Origin: Acidithiobacillus_B sp049965315
GTDB lineage: Bacteria; Pseudomonadota; Gammaproteobacteria; Acidithiobacillales; Acidithiobacillaceae
Direction of reading: 5' to 3'
Assembly (NCBI RefSeq): GCF_049965315.1
Contig: NZ_JBMFWL010000032.1
Coordinates: 1 to 21,906 of the forward strand
Length of the DNA stretch: 21,906 nucleotides
In this document: piece after piece, positions 6,945 through 15,147 of the stretch
How positions within the stretch are numbered: position 1 is the first letter of the stretch
How the letters are laid out: the number at the start of each line of letters is the position of its first letter
The notes under the pieces: generated by a model
Seen by the model: only the letters and a program-made list of their open reading frames with translations
The model's database searches: none
Told to the model about the DNA's origin: nothing
Translations under genes and position numbers: made by a program

Positions 6945-9900
6945 TCAATCCCCCCGTGCGCGGGCGGCGGCCAGGGTTTCCTCCACGGCCACGCTGACAA
7001 TGCGTGAAACCCCCGCTTCGGGCATGGTGACGCCGATCAACTGTTCCCCCGCCTGCATGGTCAGCGTGTGGTGGGTGATGAGCAGGAACTGGGTCTGGGC
7101 CGCCATTTCGCGCAAAAGGGCGCAGAAGCGGCCGACATTCGCCTCATCCAGCGGGGCGTCCACTTCGTCCAGCACGCAGAAGGGCGCGGGGTTGAGGCGA
7201 AAGAGGGCAAAGACCAGGGCGATGGCGGTGAGCGCCTTTTCGCCGCCCGAGAGTTGCTGCAGGGTGGCATTGCGCTTGCCCGGCGGCTGCGCCCGCAGGA
7301 TCAGGCCGGCGTCGAGGGGATCGTCGCTGGTGGGCACGAGCAGGGCCGTGCCACCGCCAAAGAGGATGGCAAAGAGCTCCTGCAGGGCGCCATTGACGGC
7401 GGCAAGCGTCTCGGCAAAGCGGTTGCTGGTTTCCTGGTCCATGCTCGCCATGGCTGTTTCGAGGCTTTGCAAGGCCTCTTCCACATCCTGACTTTGCTGC
7501 AACAGTTCTTGCCGACGCCCATCCAGTTCGTTCAACTCCTCCTCTGCGGCGAGGTTGACGTTGCCCATGCGGGCAATGAGGGCGGCAAGGCGCTCCGGCT
7601 CCTCGGCGACCTTGCCCGGCTCGGGACAGGGGCCCGGATCTTCGGCCAAGTCCGCCGCCAGATCCTCTGCCTGACGCTCCAGTTCGCCTAGCCTGCCGTG
7701 AAGGGTGGCCAGGGTCGCCTGTTCACCCGCGGCTTGGGCCTGCAATTGCCGGATGGCGTTCTCCACCGTCAAGCGCTCCCCTTCGCCTTGGCGGATCTCC
7801 TGGTCGATAGCCCGGGCCTCCCCCTGCAGGCGTTCCAGATTCGTCTGGCAGGCGTTTTTGGCCGCCTCCGCCTGGGCATATTCGGCCTCCCGGCGGGGAA
7901 TCCCGGCCTCTTGGACGAGCAATTGCTCCTCGGCTGCTTCGCGTTGCCGGCGATGCTGCCCTTCCCGTTCAACCATCTGTTTTTCCTGCTGGACAGTGGC
8001 TTCCAGCTCGGTCTGCAGGCGTTGCCGCTGAATCTCCAAACGCTGCATTTCATCACGCAGGCGGGCAGTTTGACTGCGTTTTTGGGCGAGCCGCTGGCGC
8101 GCGGCCTGGGTCTGGGCCTCCAGTTCCGCCAGTCGGCGCTCCAGGTTTTGACAAAGGGGCTGGGCCGTCCGGATCTGCAAGCGGGCGGCGGCGAGGCGCT
8201 CTCGCAATTGCTGCCCTTGGCCGGCGAGCCGCTCCCGTTCCAGCTCCCGCTCCCGGGCGCGTTCCTGCTCGGCCTCGGCACGACTGCGCAGACGCGCCAG
8301 TTCCTGTTCGTCACGTGCCAGATGGCGCCGTTCCTCCTGCAACTGGCCATCCAGACGCGCCCGCTGCTGCTGGGCCGCCCGCTGGGCCTCCTCGGCGGCG
8401 CTCAACCGGGTTTCGGCGGAGGCCGCCCGGTCCTGGGCGGTACCCAGTGCCGCGGCGGCCTCGCTGAGATCGCGACGGCACTGGAGCAGACCCGCGCCGT
8501 CGCGGTTCGTAGCGGGAAAACTGACCCCCCGGGCATGGACCAGCACGCCGTCGGGGGTGATCCAGGCCTCGCCGGGGGCCAGTCGGTCCCGTTCCCGGCG
8601 GGCGGTATCCAGATCCGGGGCGCAACGGAGGCCCCAGAGCCAGTCCTGCAAGGGACCGCCATCGCCGTCGTCCAGGTGGAGTTGGCGGAGCAGCATTCCC
8701 TCATCCTCGGCCCCTGCCCCTCCCATTGCCCGGTCCCGGGATGAAATGTCGAGAAAACTGCCAGCGGTGGCCTGGGCAAGTCCTTCTCCGTCTCCCACCC
8801 GCGCCTGGAGACGATCGCCCAATACCTGCTCCACGGCATGCTCCCAGCCGTCGGCCACCCTCAGCACATCAAGCAGAATGGGCCCCTCCGTCTCCGGATG
8901 GTTTTTATGCAGGCGCTGGTACAGGGCCTGCAGGGCGCGCTCCCGCGCGGCGCATTCGTGCAGTTCCCGTTGTGCCTCATCGCGCTGGCGGCGGGCCTCC
9001 CTGAGGCTTTCCTGGGCACTGTTCCATGCCGTTCCTGCCAAGAGCAGCGCCTCCTCCGTGGCCCGGACAGTGGCTTGCCCGCGCAAAACCGTAGCTTCCA
9101 GTTCGGGTAGCCGGGAGACTTCCGTGGGTAAGGGCTGCGCCAAGTCCATGAGGCGTTTTTCCAGATCGTCCAGGCGCAGGCCTTGTTCCTTTTCCATGGC
9201 CGTCGCCACATCGCGCTCCCGGCGCCGTTCGGACAGGGCCGCCTGCAGGGTGCTGCGTTCCGTTTCCAGGGCGGCGAGGGCTTGCTCCTCCGCTTGCCGC
9301 TCCCGCCGGGCTGCCTCTTCCTCGCCACGCAGGGTCATCAGGCGGGCATCGCCCTCCCGCAGGCTGGCGTCGCGCCGTTGCCTTTCCTGCAGCAGCATGA
9401 GGCGTTCGCGCTCCAGTTTGGCCAGGGCGTCCCGGCTCTCCCGGCAAATCTCCTCCTGGCGTTGCCGTGCGGCGCGGAGGTCGCGGATCTGGTGCGTACA
9501 CTCGGCAAGGCGGGCGCTCGCCTCATAATAGGCCGCCTGGGCGCCTTCCACGGCATCCTGCAGGCCCCGCTGCTGCTGGCGTTGCTCGTGCAGATTTTCC
9601 AGCAGCAGGGCCTGGGCCGCCCCTCGCCTCTCCAGAGCCGCCCCGCTTTGCGCCAACTGTTCCGCGACTGCCCGGGCGGCACCGCGCTCCTCCTCCAACC
9701 GGCCTTGCATGGCCCACCAGCGCCAACGCCGCTCCGCCGCACGCAACTCTCGAAAGCGCCGGGCCGCCTGGGCCTGACGCTGCAGGCGTCCCCATTGCGC
9801 CTCCATCTCGCCGTGGATGTCGTGGAGCCGCTGCAGGTGTTCGCGGGTTTCGGCGATGCGCTGCGCAGTTTCCCGGCGCCGCTCCTTGTAGCGGCTGATG

Positions 9901-10406
9901 GCGCCGGCTTCTTCGAGGATGTTGCGCAGATCCTCGGGGCGCGCATCGATGATGCGGCCGATGGTACCCTGCTCGACGATGGCGTAGGCATTGGCCCCCA
10001 GGCCCGTCCCCAGAAACAGGTCGGCCACATCCCGGCGCCGGCAGCGGCCCCCGTTGATGCGGTACTGGCTGTCCCCGCGACGATCCAGTTCCCGGCGCAC
10101 GCTGATCTCGGCCAGCCCGGCCAGGGCACCGGGGGCAGAGCCGTCGCTGTTGTCAAAATGCAGTTCCACCACGGCGCGCTGGGCCCCCGGCCGCTTGCCG
10201 CCGCCGTTGGAGATGACATCGCTGAGGCTGCCGCCGCGCAGTTGCCGCGCCGAGGACTCGCCCAAGACCCAGCGAATGGCGTCGACGGTATTGGATTTGC
10301 CGCAGCCATTGGGACCGACGATGACCACCGGATTGGCCTGCAATTCAATGGCGGCTGGTTCGAGGAAGGACTTGAAGCCGGCGAGATGGATAGCCTTGAG
10401 ACGCAT
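6945..10406 (-). CDS. smc: chromosome segregation ATPase SMC
   Basis: The structural-maintenance-of-chromosomes protein compacts and separates sister chromosomes as a ring-shaped dimer with ScpA and ScpB. The 1153 residues show the full architecture. The N-terminal head has the Walker A loop GPNGCGKSN (31-39), then a long Glu/Arg/Gln-rich coiled coil (about 170-490). The hinge is at about 500-660 (GPILLDVLRVADGWEHAVEQ marks its start), followed by the returning coil (about 665-940). The C-terminal head has the ABC signature LSGGEKALTA (from 1052) and Walker B FCVLDEVDAPLD (1076-1087, catalytic E1081). ScpA and ScpB are not in the window. The ribosome-binding site before MRLKAIHLAG is weak, but this is the conserved SMC start. 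It diverges from queF with a 62-base gap. Confidence 0.98.
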   Translation of the reverse strand: MRLKAIHLAGFKSFLEPAAIELQANPVVIVGPNGCGKSNTVDAIRWVLGESSARQLRGGSLSDVISNGGGKRPGAQRAVVELHFDNSDGSAPGALAGLAEISVRRELDRRGDSQYRINGGRCRRRDVADLFLGTGLGANAYAIVEQGTIGRIIDARPEDLRNILEEAGAISRYKERRRETAQRIAETREHLQRLHDIHGEMEAQWGRLQRQAQAARRFRELRAAERRWRWWAMQGRLEEERGAARAVAEQLAQSGAALERRGAAQALLLENLHEQRQQQRGLQDAVEGAQAAYYEASARLAECTHQIRDLRAARQRQEEICRESRDALAKLERERLMLLQERQRRDASLREGDARLMTLRGEEEAARRERQAEEQALAALETERSTLQAALSERRRERDVATAMEKEQGLRLDDLEKRLMDLAQPLPTEVSRLPELEATVLRGQATVRATEEALLLAGTAWNSAQESLREARRQRDEAQRELHECAARERALQALYQRLHKNHPETEGPILLDVLRVADGWEHAVEQVLGDRLQARVGDGEGLAQATAGSFLDISSRDRAMGGAGAEDEGMLLRQLHLDDGDGGPLQDWLWGLRCAPDLDTARRERDRLAPGEAWITPDGVLVHARGVSFPATNRDGAGLLQCRRDLSEAAAALGTAQDRAASAETRLSAAEEAQRAAQQQRARLDGQLQEERRHLARDEQELARLRSRAEAEQERARERELERERLAGQGQQLRERLAAARLQIRTAQPLCQNLERRLAELEAQTQAARQRLAQKRSQTARLRDEMQRLEIQRQRLQTELEATVQQEKQMVEREGQHRRQREAAEEQLLVQEAGIPRREAEYAQAEAAKNACQTNLERLQGEARAIDQEIRQGEGERLTVENAIRQLQAQAAGEQATLATLHGRLGELERQAEDLAADLAEDPGPCPEPGKVAEEPERLAALIARMGNVNLAAEEELNELDGRRQELLQQSQDVEEALQSLETAMASMDQETSNRFAETLAAVNGALQELFAILFGGGTALLVPTSDDPLDAGLILRAQPPGKRNATLQQLSGGEKALTAIALVFALFRLNPAPFCVLDEVDAPLDEANVGRFCALLREMAAQTQFLLITHHTLTMQAGEQLIGVTMPEAGVSRIVSVAVEETLAAARARGD

Positions 10407-10434
10407 GGACGCTGCGGTGACCGCTATTTATCAG

Positions 10435-10440
10435 TAGAAT
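10435..10440 (+). promoter_or_regulatory. candidate -10 box for queF
   Basis: TAGAAT (5 of 6 to TATAAT) lies 28 bases before the queF GTG in the short smc-queF divergent gap. No good -35 hexamer stands at the right distance. I looked for a preQ1 riboswitch here and did not see one. Confidence 0.25.
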
Positions 10441-10456
10441 ATCTATGCATGATCAT

Positions 10457-10462
10457 GAGGAG
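10457..10462 (+). promoter_or_regulatory. ribosome-binding site deciding the queF GTG start
   Basis: GAGGAG is followed after six bases (TTCAAT) by GTG 10469. It lies inside the longer reading frame that begins at ATG 10445, which argues that the ATG is not the true start. Confidence 0.7.
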
Positions 10463-10468
10463 TTCAAT

Positions 10469-10891
10469 GTGTCCAGTCAACCCAGCAAAGACCTGCAATC
10501 CTTCCCCAATCCCCACCCCGAGCGCGATTATTGCGTTCACATGGATCTGCCGGAGTTCACCTGTCTCTGTCCGGTAACCGGGCAGCCCGACTTCGCCCAT
10601 TTCCTGCTGGATTTCATCCCTGACCAGCGGTGCGTGGAGCTCAAGTCCCTCAAGCTCTATCTGTGGAGCTATCGCAATGAGGGCGGCTTTCACGAGGCCC
10701 TGACCAACCGCATCGCCGACGACCTCATCGTCCTCCTGGCGCCCCGTTATCTGCGCCTGCTGGGGCGCTGGTATGTGCGCGGCGGCATCACCACCGATGT
10801 CCTGGTGGAAGAGCGCCAGGAAGGCTGGAGCAACCCCGCCCTTCTCGCCCAATTGCCGCCGGTCACCTGGAGCGGACACCGTCCGGGCTGA
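10469..10891 (+). CDS. queF: NADPH-dependent preQ0 reductase QueF (type I, short form)
   Basis: Reduces 7-cyano-7-deazaguanine (preQ0) to preQ1 with two NADPH, the last soluble step before insertion of the queuosine precursor into tRNA. The GTG start gives 140 residues beginning VSSQPSKDLQSFPNP, the usual N-terminus of the short, unimodular QueF type. The active-site cysteine is C34 in TCLCPVTGQPDFA, with catalytic D41 in the same motif. The NADPH-binding family motif is at 57-69 (ELKSLKLYLWSYR). WYVRGGITTDV near residue 101 is also characteristic. The gene ends three bases before the sugar kinase start, so the two probably share a transcript, although no functional link is obvious. Confidence 0.96.
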   Translation: MSSQPSKDLQSFPNPHPERDYCVHMDLPEFTCLCPVTGQPDFAHFLLDFIPDQRCVELKSLKLYLWSYRNEGGFHEALTNRIADDLIVLLAPRYLRLLGRWYVRGGITTDVLVEERQEGWSNPALLAQLPPVTWSGHRPG

Positions 10892-10894
10892 GGC

Positions 10895-12298
10895 ATGTAC
10901 CTGGGGATCGACTTCGGCAGCTCCGGCGTGCGGGGAGTGCTTATCGATGGTGCCCTCCAAGGCCGGGCGCACACCGCCCTGCCCCTCTCGGGCGCTTTGG
11001 ATGACCCCAAGGTCTGGCTGGCTCTGCTTCCACCACTTTTCCGCAGTCTGCGCGCACAGTGTCCGGAAGGCATGGAGGCGTTGCGTGCCCTGGCGATCGA
11101 TGGCACCTCGGCCACGCTGCTGCTCTGCGATGGGTTGGGACAAGCCCTCTTTCCCGCCCTCCTCTACTCCGATCAGCGCGCGACGGCAGAAGCCCAGGAA
11201 ATCGCCCAATCCTGGCCCCAGGCCGGGATTGCCGGCGCAGCGAGCAGCTCCCTGGCCAAGCTCCTCTGGCTATGGCGCAACGTTCCCGCCGTCCGTGGCG
11301 CGCGTTTTCTCCAGCATCAGGCGGACTGGATAGCCGCCCGGCTGACGGGCAAACCCGGCCTCTCCGACCGGGGCAATCTGGCCAAACTGGGGCTGGACGG
11401 GGCGACGTTCCGCTATCCGCAGCCGTTGCTCCATTTGCTTGGCAAACACGGCGTTCCAGCGCGGATACTGCCGCAAGCCCGCCGGGAAGGCGCGGATTTG
11501 GGGCCCGTGCATCCGGACTGGGCAGCGCGCCTGGGCATTCCCGCAGATACCCGGGTGCGCGCTGGCTGCACCGATAGCGTCGCCGCCGCCATCGCCGCTG
11601 GTTTGCATGAAACGGGCCAAGCCCTCAGCAGTCTGGGTTCCAGCCTAGCCATCAAGGTCGCTAGCCGCCGGCCGGTGGCGGATGGGGCAGCGGGCATCTA
11701 TAGCCATATGCTGGATGACCTCTATCTGGTGGGTGCCGCCTCCAACAGCGGCGGCGCGGCCTTGCTGCGTCATTTCTCCCGGCCGGAAATGATGGAATTG
11801 TCTTGCCTGCTGGATCCTTCCCAGCCCACCGGCGCCCTTGTCTACCCCTTACCCGGGATGGGCGAGCGTTTTCCGCGGCATGCTGCCCATTGGTCGGGCA
11901 GCATGCCTCCCGCTGGACCGCCGGCCTGGCAATTCCAGGCGCTACTGGAAGGCTTGGCTTATATCGAGGCTTGGGCTTACGCCTTGCTTGCGGAACATGG
12001 CGCCCCATGTAACGGGCCGATTCGTAGCATGGGAGGAGGAGCCGACAACGCAGCGTGGATGCAAATGCGCGCCAACATCCTGAATCGGCCGGTAGCAGTG
12101 CTGACCGATAACGAAGCCGCCTTGGGCGCGGCGCTGCTCGCCGCCGCCCCGGATTTGGGCGGCTTGCGTCAGATCCAGGCGGGACGCCGGCCGGAGACGC
12201 GGCTCATTACGCCTACGCCCGCCGTCGTTGCCGCCTACGCCCCCCATACGGCGGCCTTTCGCCGCCATTTCGCGAACGCAGGCAATACTTCCCCGTAG
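10895..12298 (+). CDS. FGGY-family carbohydrate kinase, probably D-ribulose kinase (SePSK-like)
   Basis: A 467-residue sugar kinase of the actin-like ATPase fold. The N-terminal phosphate loop is LGIDFGSSGVRG with D6, followed by AIDGTSATLLLCD (67-79) and LLYSDQR (89-95). The catalytic base is D227 in AGCTDSVAA, and the second nucleotide-binding loop is SLGSSLAIKV. The C-terminal adenosine pocket is RSMGGGADNAAWMQM. The IDGTSAT and GCTDS motifs match what I recall of the cyanobacterial and plant D-ribulose kinase group (SePSK, AtXK-1), where the two catalytic aspartates are D8 and D221. The inferred reaction is D-ribulose plus ATP to D-ribulose 5-phosphate; xylulose kinase is the alternative. 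It lies downstream of queF and converges on cbbY across 19 bases. Confidence 0.82.
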   Translation: MYLGIDFGSSGVRGVLIDGALQGRAHTALPLSGALDDPKVWLALLPPLFRSLRAQCPEGMEALRALAIDGTSATLLLCDGLGQALFPALLYSDQRATAEAQEIAQSWPQAGIAGAASSSLAKLLWLWRNVPAVRGARFLQHQADWIAARLTGKPGLSDRGNLAKLGLDGATFRYPQPLLHLLGKHGVPARILPQARREGADLGPVHPDWAARLGIPADTRVRAGCTDSVAAAIAAGLHETGQALSSLGSSLAIKVASRRPVADGAAGIYSHMLDDLYLVGAASNSGGAALLRHFSRPEMMELSCLLDPSQPTGALVYPLPGMGERFPRHAAHWSGSMPPAGPPAWQFQALLEGLAYIEAWAYALLAEHGAPCNGPIRSMGGGADNAAWMQMRANILNRPVAVLTDNEAALGAALLAAAPDLGGLRQIQAGRRPETRLITPTPAVVAAYAPHTAAFRRHFANAGNTSP

Positions 12299-12317
12299 CC
12301 CGGCAACGGCCATGCAC

Positions 12318-13082
12318 TCATGGAGGAGTTGTCTCCGCCCACCATTGCCGGAGCAGGGGAATGTCCACCAACAAGCGGCTACCCGCCTCGGGGCCGGTGA
12401 TGACCCGCGCCGGATCTTCCGGTTCGCCGAGATGGGTCAGGACGCGCAAGGCACCGCTGAAGTCCTGACCGCGGGTGTAGTCCGTTTCCGTAATGAGGGT
12501 GGGCAGGGCGGCGCCGCGGGCCGATCGCAGCCCATTGACCGAATCCTCGATGGCCAGGCACTCCCCCGCCGCAAGCCCCATCCGGTCCAGGACATACTGA
12601 TAGATATCCGAAGCCGGCTTCTTCCTCGGCACCACATCCCCGGCACCAATGACGGCGAAACGCGCCAGGGCATCGGCTCCCAGGGTGCTATGCAGGAGGG
12701 CCTCCACATTGGCGGGGGTGGTCGTGGTGGCAATGGCGATGCGGATATCCGCATCCCGCGCTGCATCCAGGAGGCGCCGCACGCCCGGGCGCAGGGGGAG
12801 CAGGCCGGTGGCCACCATTTCCACGTAATGATGGGTCTTGGCGCGGTGCAGGGCGGCAATCTCCTCATCGCTCAACTGCGGATATTCGCGGTGCTCCTCC
12901 AGAAAGGCGCGCAGGCGCTCCTTGCCGCCCGTCACCCTGAGATAAACGCCGTAAGTCGGCACATCCCAGAGAAAAGGCAGACCGGCTTCGGCAAAGGCTT
13001 GGTTGAAGGCTACCCGGTGCGCATCCCGCTCCGTATCCGCCAAGGTTCCATCCACGTCAAAAATCAGCGCTCGCAAAGGCAT
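12318..13082 (-). CDS. cbbY: CbbY-type HAD phosphatase (xylulose-1,5-bisphosphate phosphatase)
   Basis: A soluble 254-residue HAD hydrolase of the beta-phosphoglucomutase-like subclass. Motif I is LIFDVDGTLADTE with nucleophile D9, acid/base D11 and substrate-side E18. A helical cap follows (about 20-90). Motif II is AIATTTT (near 119), motif III lysine is K155 in PRKKPASDIY, and motif IV is IEDSVNG (E179, D180). CbbY in photosynthetic and chemoautotrophic bacteria removes the C1 phosphate of xylulose 1,5-bisphosphate, a misfire product that blocks Rubisco. The length and motif spacing fit that group, though close relatives act on other sugar phosphates. It has a good promoter of its own in the gap with dksA and an AAGGA ribosome-binding site before the ATG. 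No cbbLS genes are in the window. Confidence 0.85.
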   Translation of the reverse strand: MPLRALIFDVDGTLADTERDAHRVAFNQAFAEAGLPFLWDVPTYGVYLRVTGGKERLRAFLEEHREYPQLSDEEIAALHRAKTHHYVEMVATGLLPLRPGVRRLLDAARDADIRIAIATTTTPANVEALLHSTLGADALARFAVIGAGDVVPRKKPASDIYQYVLDRMGLAAGECLAIEDSVNGLRSARGAALPTLITETDYTRGQDFSGALRVLTHLGEPEDPARVITGPEAGSRLLVDIPLLRQWWAETTPP

Positions 13083-13112
13083 GCAGGATTCCTTGTTCCA
13101 TTTCCGTCCGGC

Positions 13113-13141
13113 ATTCTACCCAAGCCTCCGCGAATTGCCAA
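13113..13141 (-). promoter_or_regulatory. candidate sigma70 promoter for cbbY
   Basis: On the minus strand TTGGCA (13136-13141) and TAGAAT (13113-13118) are exactly 17 bases apart; each matches the consensus at five of six positions. Its -35 box overlaps the -35 box of the opposing dksA promoter by five bases. Confidence 0.55.
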
Positions 13142-13163
13142 AACCGCCATTCTCTGCTATTCC
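13135..13163 (+). promoter_or_regulatory. candidate sigma70 promoter for dksA-pyrC
   Basis: TTGCCA (13135-13140, 5 of 6 to TTGACA) is followed after 17 bases by TATTCC (13158-13163, 3 of 6 to TATAAT). The G+C-rich stretch after it resembles a discriminator. The start codon is about 28 bases downstream of the predicted transcription start. Confidence 0.35.
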
Positions 13164-13197
13164 TACGCGGATTTATCACCAGGACAGGATCCGGAAG

Positions 13198-13644
13198 ATG
13201 GCCAATACCACCAAGTCCACAGCCAGTCAGCAATTTACCGCATTCACCCCGTACCAGCCGGCGCCCGATGAGGAATACATGAGCCCCGCGCAGCTCGCCC
13301 ACTTCCAGAAAATCCTGGAGGACTGGAGAGGCGAACTGATGGCGGAAGTGGACCGCACGGTCCAGCACATGCAGATGGAAAACGTCAATTATTCCGACCC
13401 CAATGACCGCGCCAGCCTGGAGACGGACATGGGTCTGGAACTGCGCGCCCGGGATCGTGAGCGCAAGCTCATTCGCAAGATCACCCAGGCCCTGGATCGC
13501 ATCAAAAATGGCGAATATGGCTACTGCGAGGCCTGCGGTGTGGAAATCGGCCTGCGCCGCCTGGAGGCCCGCCCCACCGCCACCCTCTGCATCGACTGCA
13601 AGACCCTGGAAGAAAAACGCGAAAAGCAGATGGCCCAGGACTAG
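13198..13644 (+). CDS. dksA: RNA polymerase-binding transcription factor DksA
   Basis: DksA enters the RNA polymerase secondary channel and, with ppGpp, resets promoter choice during starvation. The 148-residue protein has the expected layout. The N-terminal helix (from about 28) leads into the coiled coil with the tip motif DPNDRAS, supplying the two functional aspartates D67 and D70 and A72. A four-cysteine zinc finger follows (C110, C113, C131, C134; CEACG and CIDC), then a C-terminal helix. The ATG at 13198 is chosen because the long frame upstream of it runs through the promoter region and lacks family resemblance. The N-terminus is Thr/Gln-rich and poorly conserved. pyrC begins six bases after the stop, so the two are probably cotranscribed. 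Confidence 0.96.
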   Translation: MANTTKSTASQQFTAFTPYQPAPDEEYMSPAQLAHFQKILEDWRGELMAEVDRTVQHMQMENVNYSDPNDRASLETDMGLELRARDRERKLIRKITQALDRIKNGEYGYCEACGVEIGLRRLEARPTATLCIDCKTLEEKREKQMAQD

Positions 13645-13650
13645 GCAGTC

Positions 13651-14979
13651 ATGCGCCTGCTCATTCGCAATGCCCGCATCGCCCTCCCGAGCGGAGAGCT
13701 TTATCACGGTGATCTGCTCACGGAAGACGGCCGCATTGCGGCCATCGACCGGGATCTGGATCTCCCCGCCGATGAGGTCATCGCGGCCCGGGGTCACGTT
13801 CTCCTGCCGGGGGTCATGGATCCGCAGGTGCATTTCCGCGAACCCGGCAACGAACACAAGGAGGATCTGGCTACCGGCTCGCGGGCGGCGGCCAAGGGGG
13901 GGGTCACCAGTTTTCTGGAAATGCCCAACACCAACCCCGCCACCACCACGCGCGCGGCGCTGGCCGACAAGCTGGCGCGCGCCGATGAAAAATCCGTCGT
14001 CAACTACGGCTTTTTCATCGGCGCCACGCCCGAGAACGTGGACGAACTGGTGGCCGCCGATGGGGCCTGCGGGATCAAGATCTTCATGGGGGCCAGCACC
14101 GGCTCTCTGCTGGTGGACAAAGAGGAGGATCTGGAGCGCATCTTCGCCCATGGCCATCGCCTGATCGCCGTGCATGCCGAGGATGAGGTGCGCATCCGCG
14201 CCCGTCGCGCCGACTTTGCCCATTCCTGCGATCCCGCCGATCACTCCCGCATCCGCGATAACGAGAGCGCGCTGCTGGCCACCCGGCGGGCCGTGGCCCT
14301 GGCCGAGAAATACCGGCGCCGCCTGCACGTGTTGCACCTCTCCACGGCCGAGGAAGTGGCCTTTCTGCGCGCCCACAAGGCCTCCTTTATCACCTCCGAG
14401 GCCATCCCCAACCATCTTTTCCTGAATACCGATGCCTATGCCCGCAAGGGCTCCCTGGTGCAGATGAATCCGCCCATCCGCAGCGAGGCCGACCGTCTGG
14501 CCCTATGGGCGGGGCTGCAGCGGGGCGACATCGACTGCATCGCCACGGATCATGCCCCCCATACCCTGGAGGAAAAGGCCCTGGGTTACCCGCGCTCCCC
14601 GGCGGGCATGCCGGGCGTGGAAACCAGTCTGCCCCTGATGCTCACGGCCATGCGCGATGGCCATTGCAGTCTGGCCGAACTGCAACGCTGGATGTGCCTC
14701 AATCCGGCACGGCTGTATGGCGTCGCCAACAAAGGGAAAATCGCCATTGGCTGGGATGCCGATCTGGTCCTCGTGGACATGGTCCACGAAAAACCGGTGC
14801 GCAACGAAGAAATGTGGACCAAGGTCCACTGGAGCCCCTTCGCCGGCTGGAGCCTCACCGGCTGGCCCCAGGTCACCATCGTCGGTGGTCGGGTGGTCTA
14901 CGCCGACGGCAGCATGCGGCCCGGTGCCCGTGGCGCTGCCCTATCCTTCGCCGCCGATACGCCCCTTCCCGCTTGTTGA
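13651..14979 (+). CDS. pyrC: dihydroorotase (long type, COG0044)
   Basis: Catalyses the reversible ring closure of carbamoyl-aspartate to dihydroorotate, the third step of pyrimidine synthesis. The 442 residues form an amidohydrolase barrel with flanking beta domain. The first metal motif reads MDPQVHFREPG, with H61 and D57. The carbamylated lysine is K143 in GIKIFMGAS, the metal histidines are H175 (IAVHAEDE) and H229 (HVLHLST), and the catalytic aspartate is D300 in CIATDHAPH. In most amidohydrolases the motif is D-x-H-x-H; here Q59 stands where the first metal histidine is expected. As far as I recall this DxQxH form occurs in other dihydroorotases of this length, so I do not read it as inactivation. 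The gene follows dksA by six bases and converges on tilS. Confidence 0.93.
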   Translation: MRLLIRNARIALPSGELYHGDLLTEDGRIAAIDRDLDLPADEVIAARGHVLLPGVMDPQVHFREPGNEHKEDLATGSRAAAKGGVTSFLEMPNTNPATTTRAALADKLARADEKSVVNYGFFIGATPENVDELVAADGACGIKIFMGASTGSLLVDKEEDLERIFAHGHRLIAVHAEDEVRIRARRADFAHSCDPADHSRIRDNESALLATRRAVALAEKYRRRLHVLHLSTAEEVAFLRAHKASFITSEAIPNHLFLNTDAYARKGSLVQMNPPIRSEADRLALWAGLQRGDIDCIATDHAPHTLEEKALGYPRSPAGMPGVETSLPLMLTAMRDGHCSLAELQRWMCLNPARLYGVANKGKIAIGWDADLVLVDMVHEKPVRNEEMWTKVHWSPFAGWSLTGWPQVTIVGGRVVYADGSMRPGARGAALSFAADTPLPAC

Positions 14980-15025
14980 TCCCAGAGCCGGTGGCGCGGG
15001 ATTGCTGTCCACGATAAAATCGCGC

Positions 15026-15095
15026 AGGAGCGGCCCATGGCCGCAACCACCAGTGGTGGCGCGCCCCCAGCGGGTCGGGGCCATGGGCCGCTCCT
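15026..15095. terminator. perfect 17-bp inverted repeat between convergent genes, possible bidirectional terminator
   Basis: AGGAGCGGCCCATGGCC at 15026-15042 is the exact reverse complement of 15079-15095, with a 36-base spacer that contains a smaller hairpin (CCACC-AGT-GGTGG). It lies between the pyrC stop (14979) and the tilS stop (15148). On the minus strand the stem is followed after a few bases by GATTTTAT, a weak U-tract; on the plus strand there is none. The stem is strong, but the long loop is unlike a standard intrinsic terminator, so a REP-type palindrome is an alternative. Confidence 0.45.
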
Positions 15096-15147
15096 CCCAG
15101 TTGTGAGGACCGTTTCATGATGGCGGGGTGCACCGGATGCATATCCG

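Noticed and set aside
10445..10468. Eight-residue longer N-terminus of QueF from ATG 10445
   Set aside because: The GAGGAG ribosome-binding site lies inside it, correctly spaced for GTG 10469, which gives the conserved short-QueF N-terminus.
10407..10468. preQ1 riboswitch before queF
   Set aside because: The 62-base gap shows no A-rich tail or hairpin of the preQ1 classes, and part of it is taken up by the -10 box and ribosome-binding site.
9183..10577. Long plus-strand frames opposite smc (also 7698-8744 and 8557-9528)
   Set aside because: They lie entirely antisense to conserved SMC domains and have low-complexity compositions typical of shadow frames.
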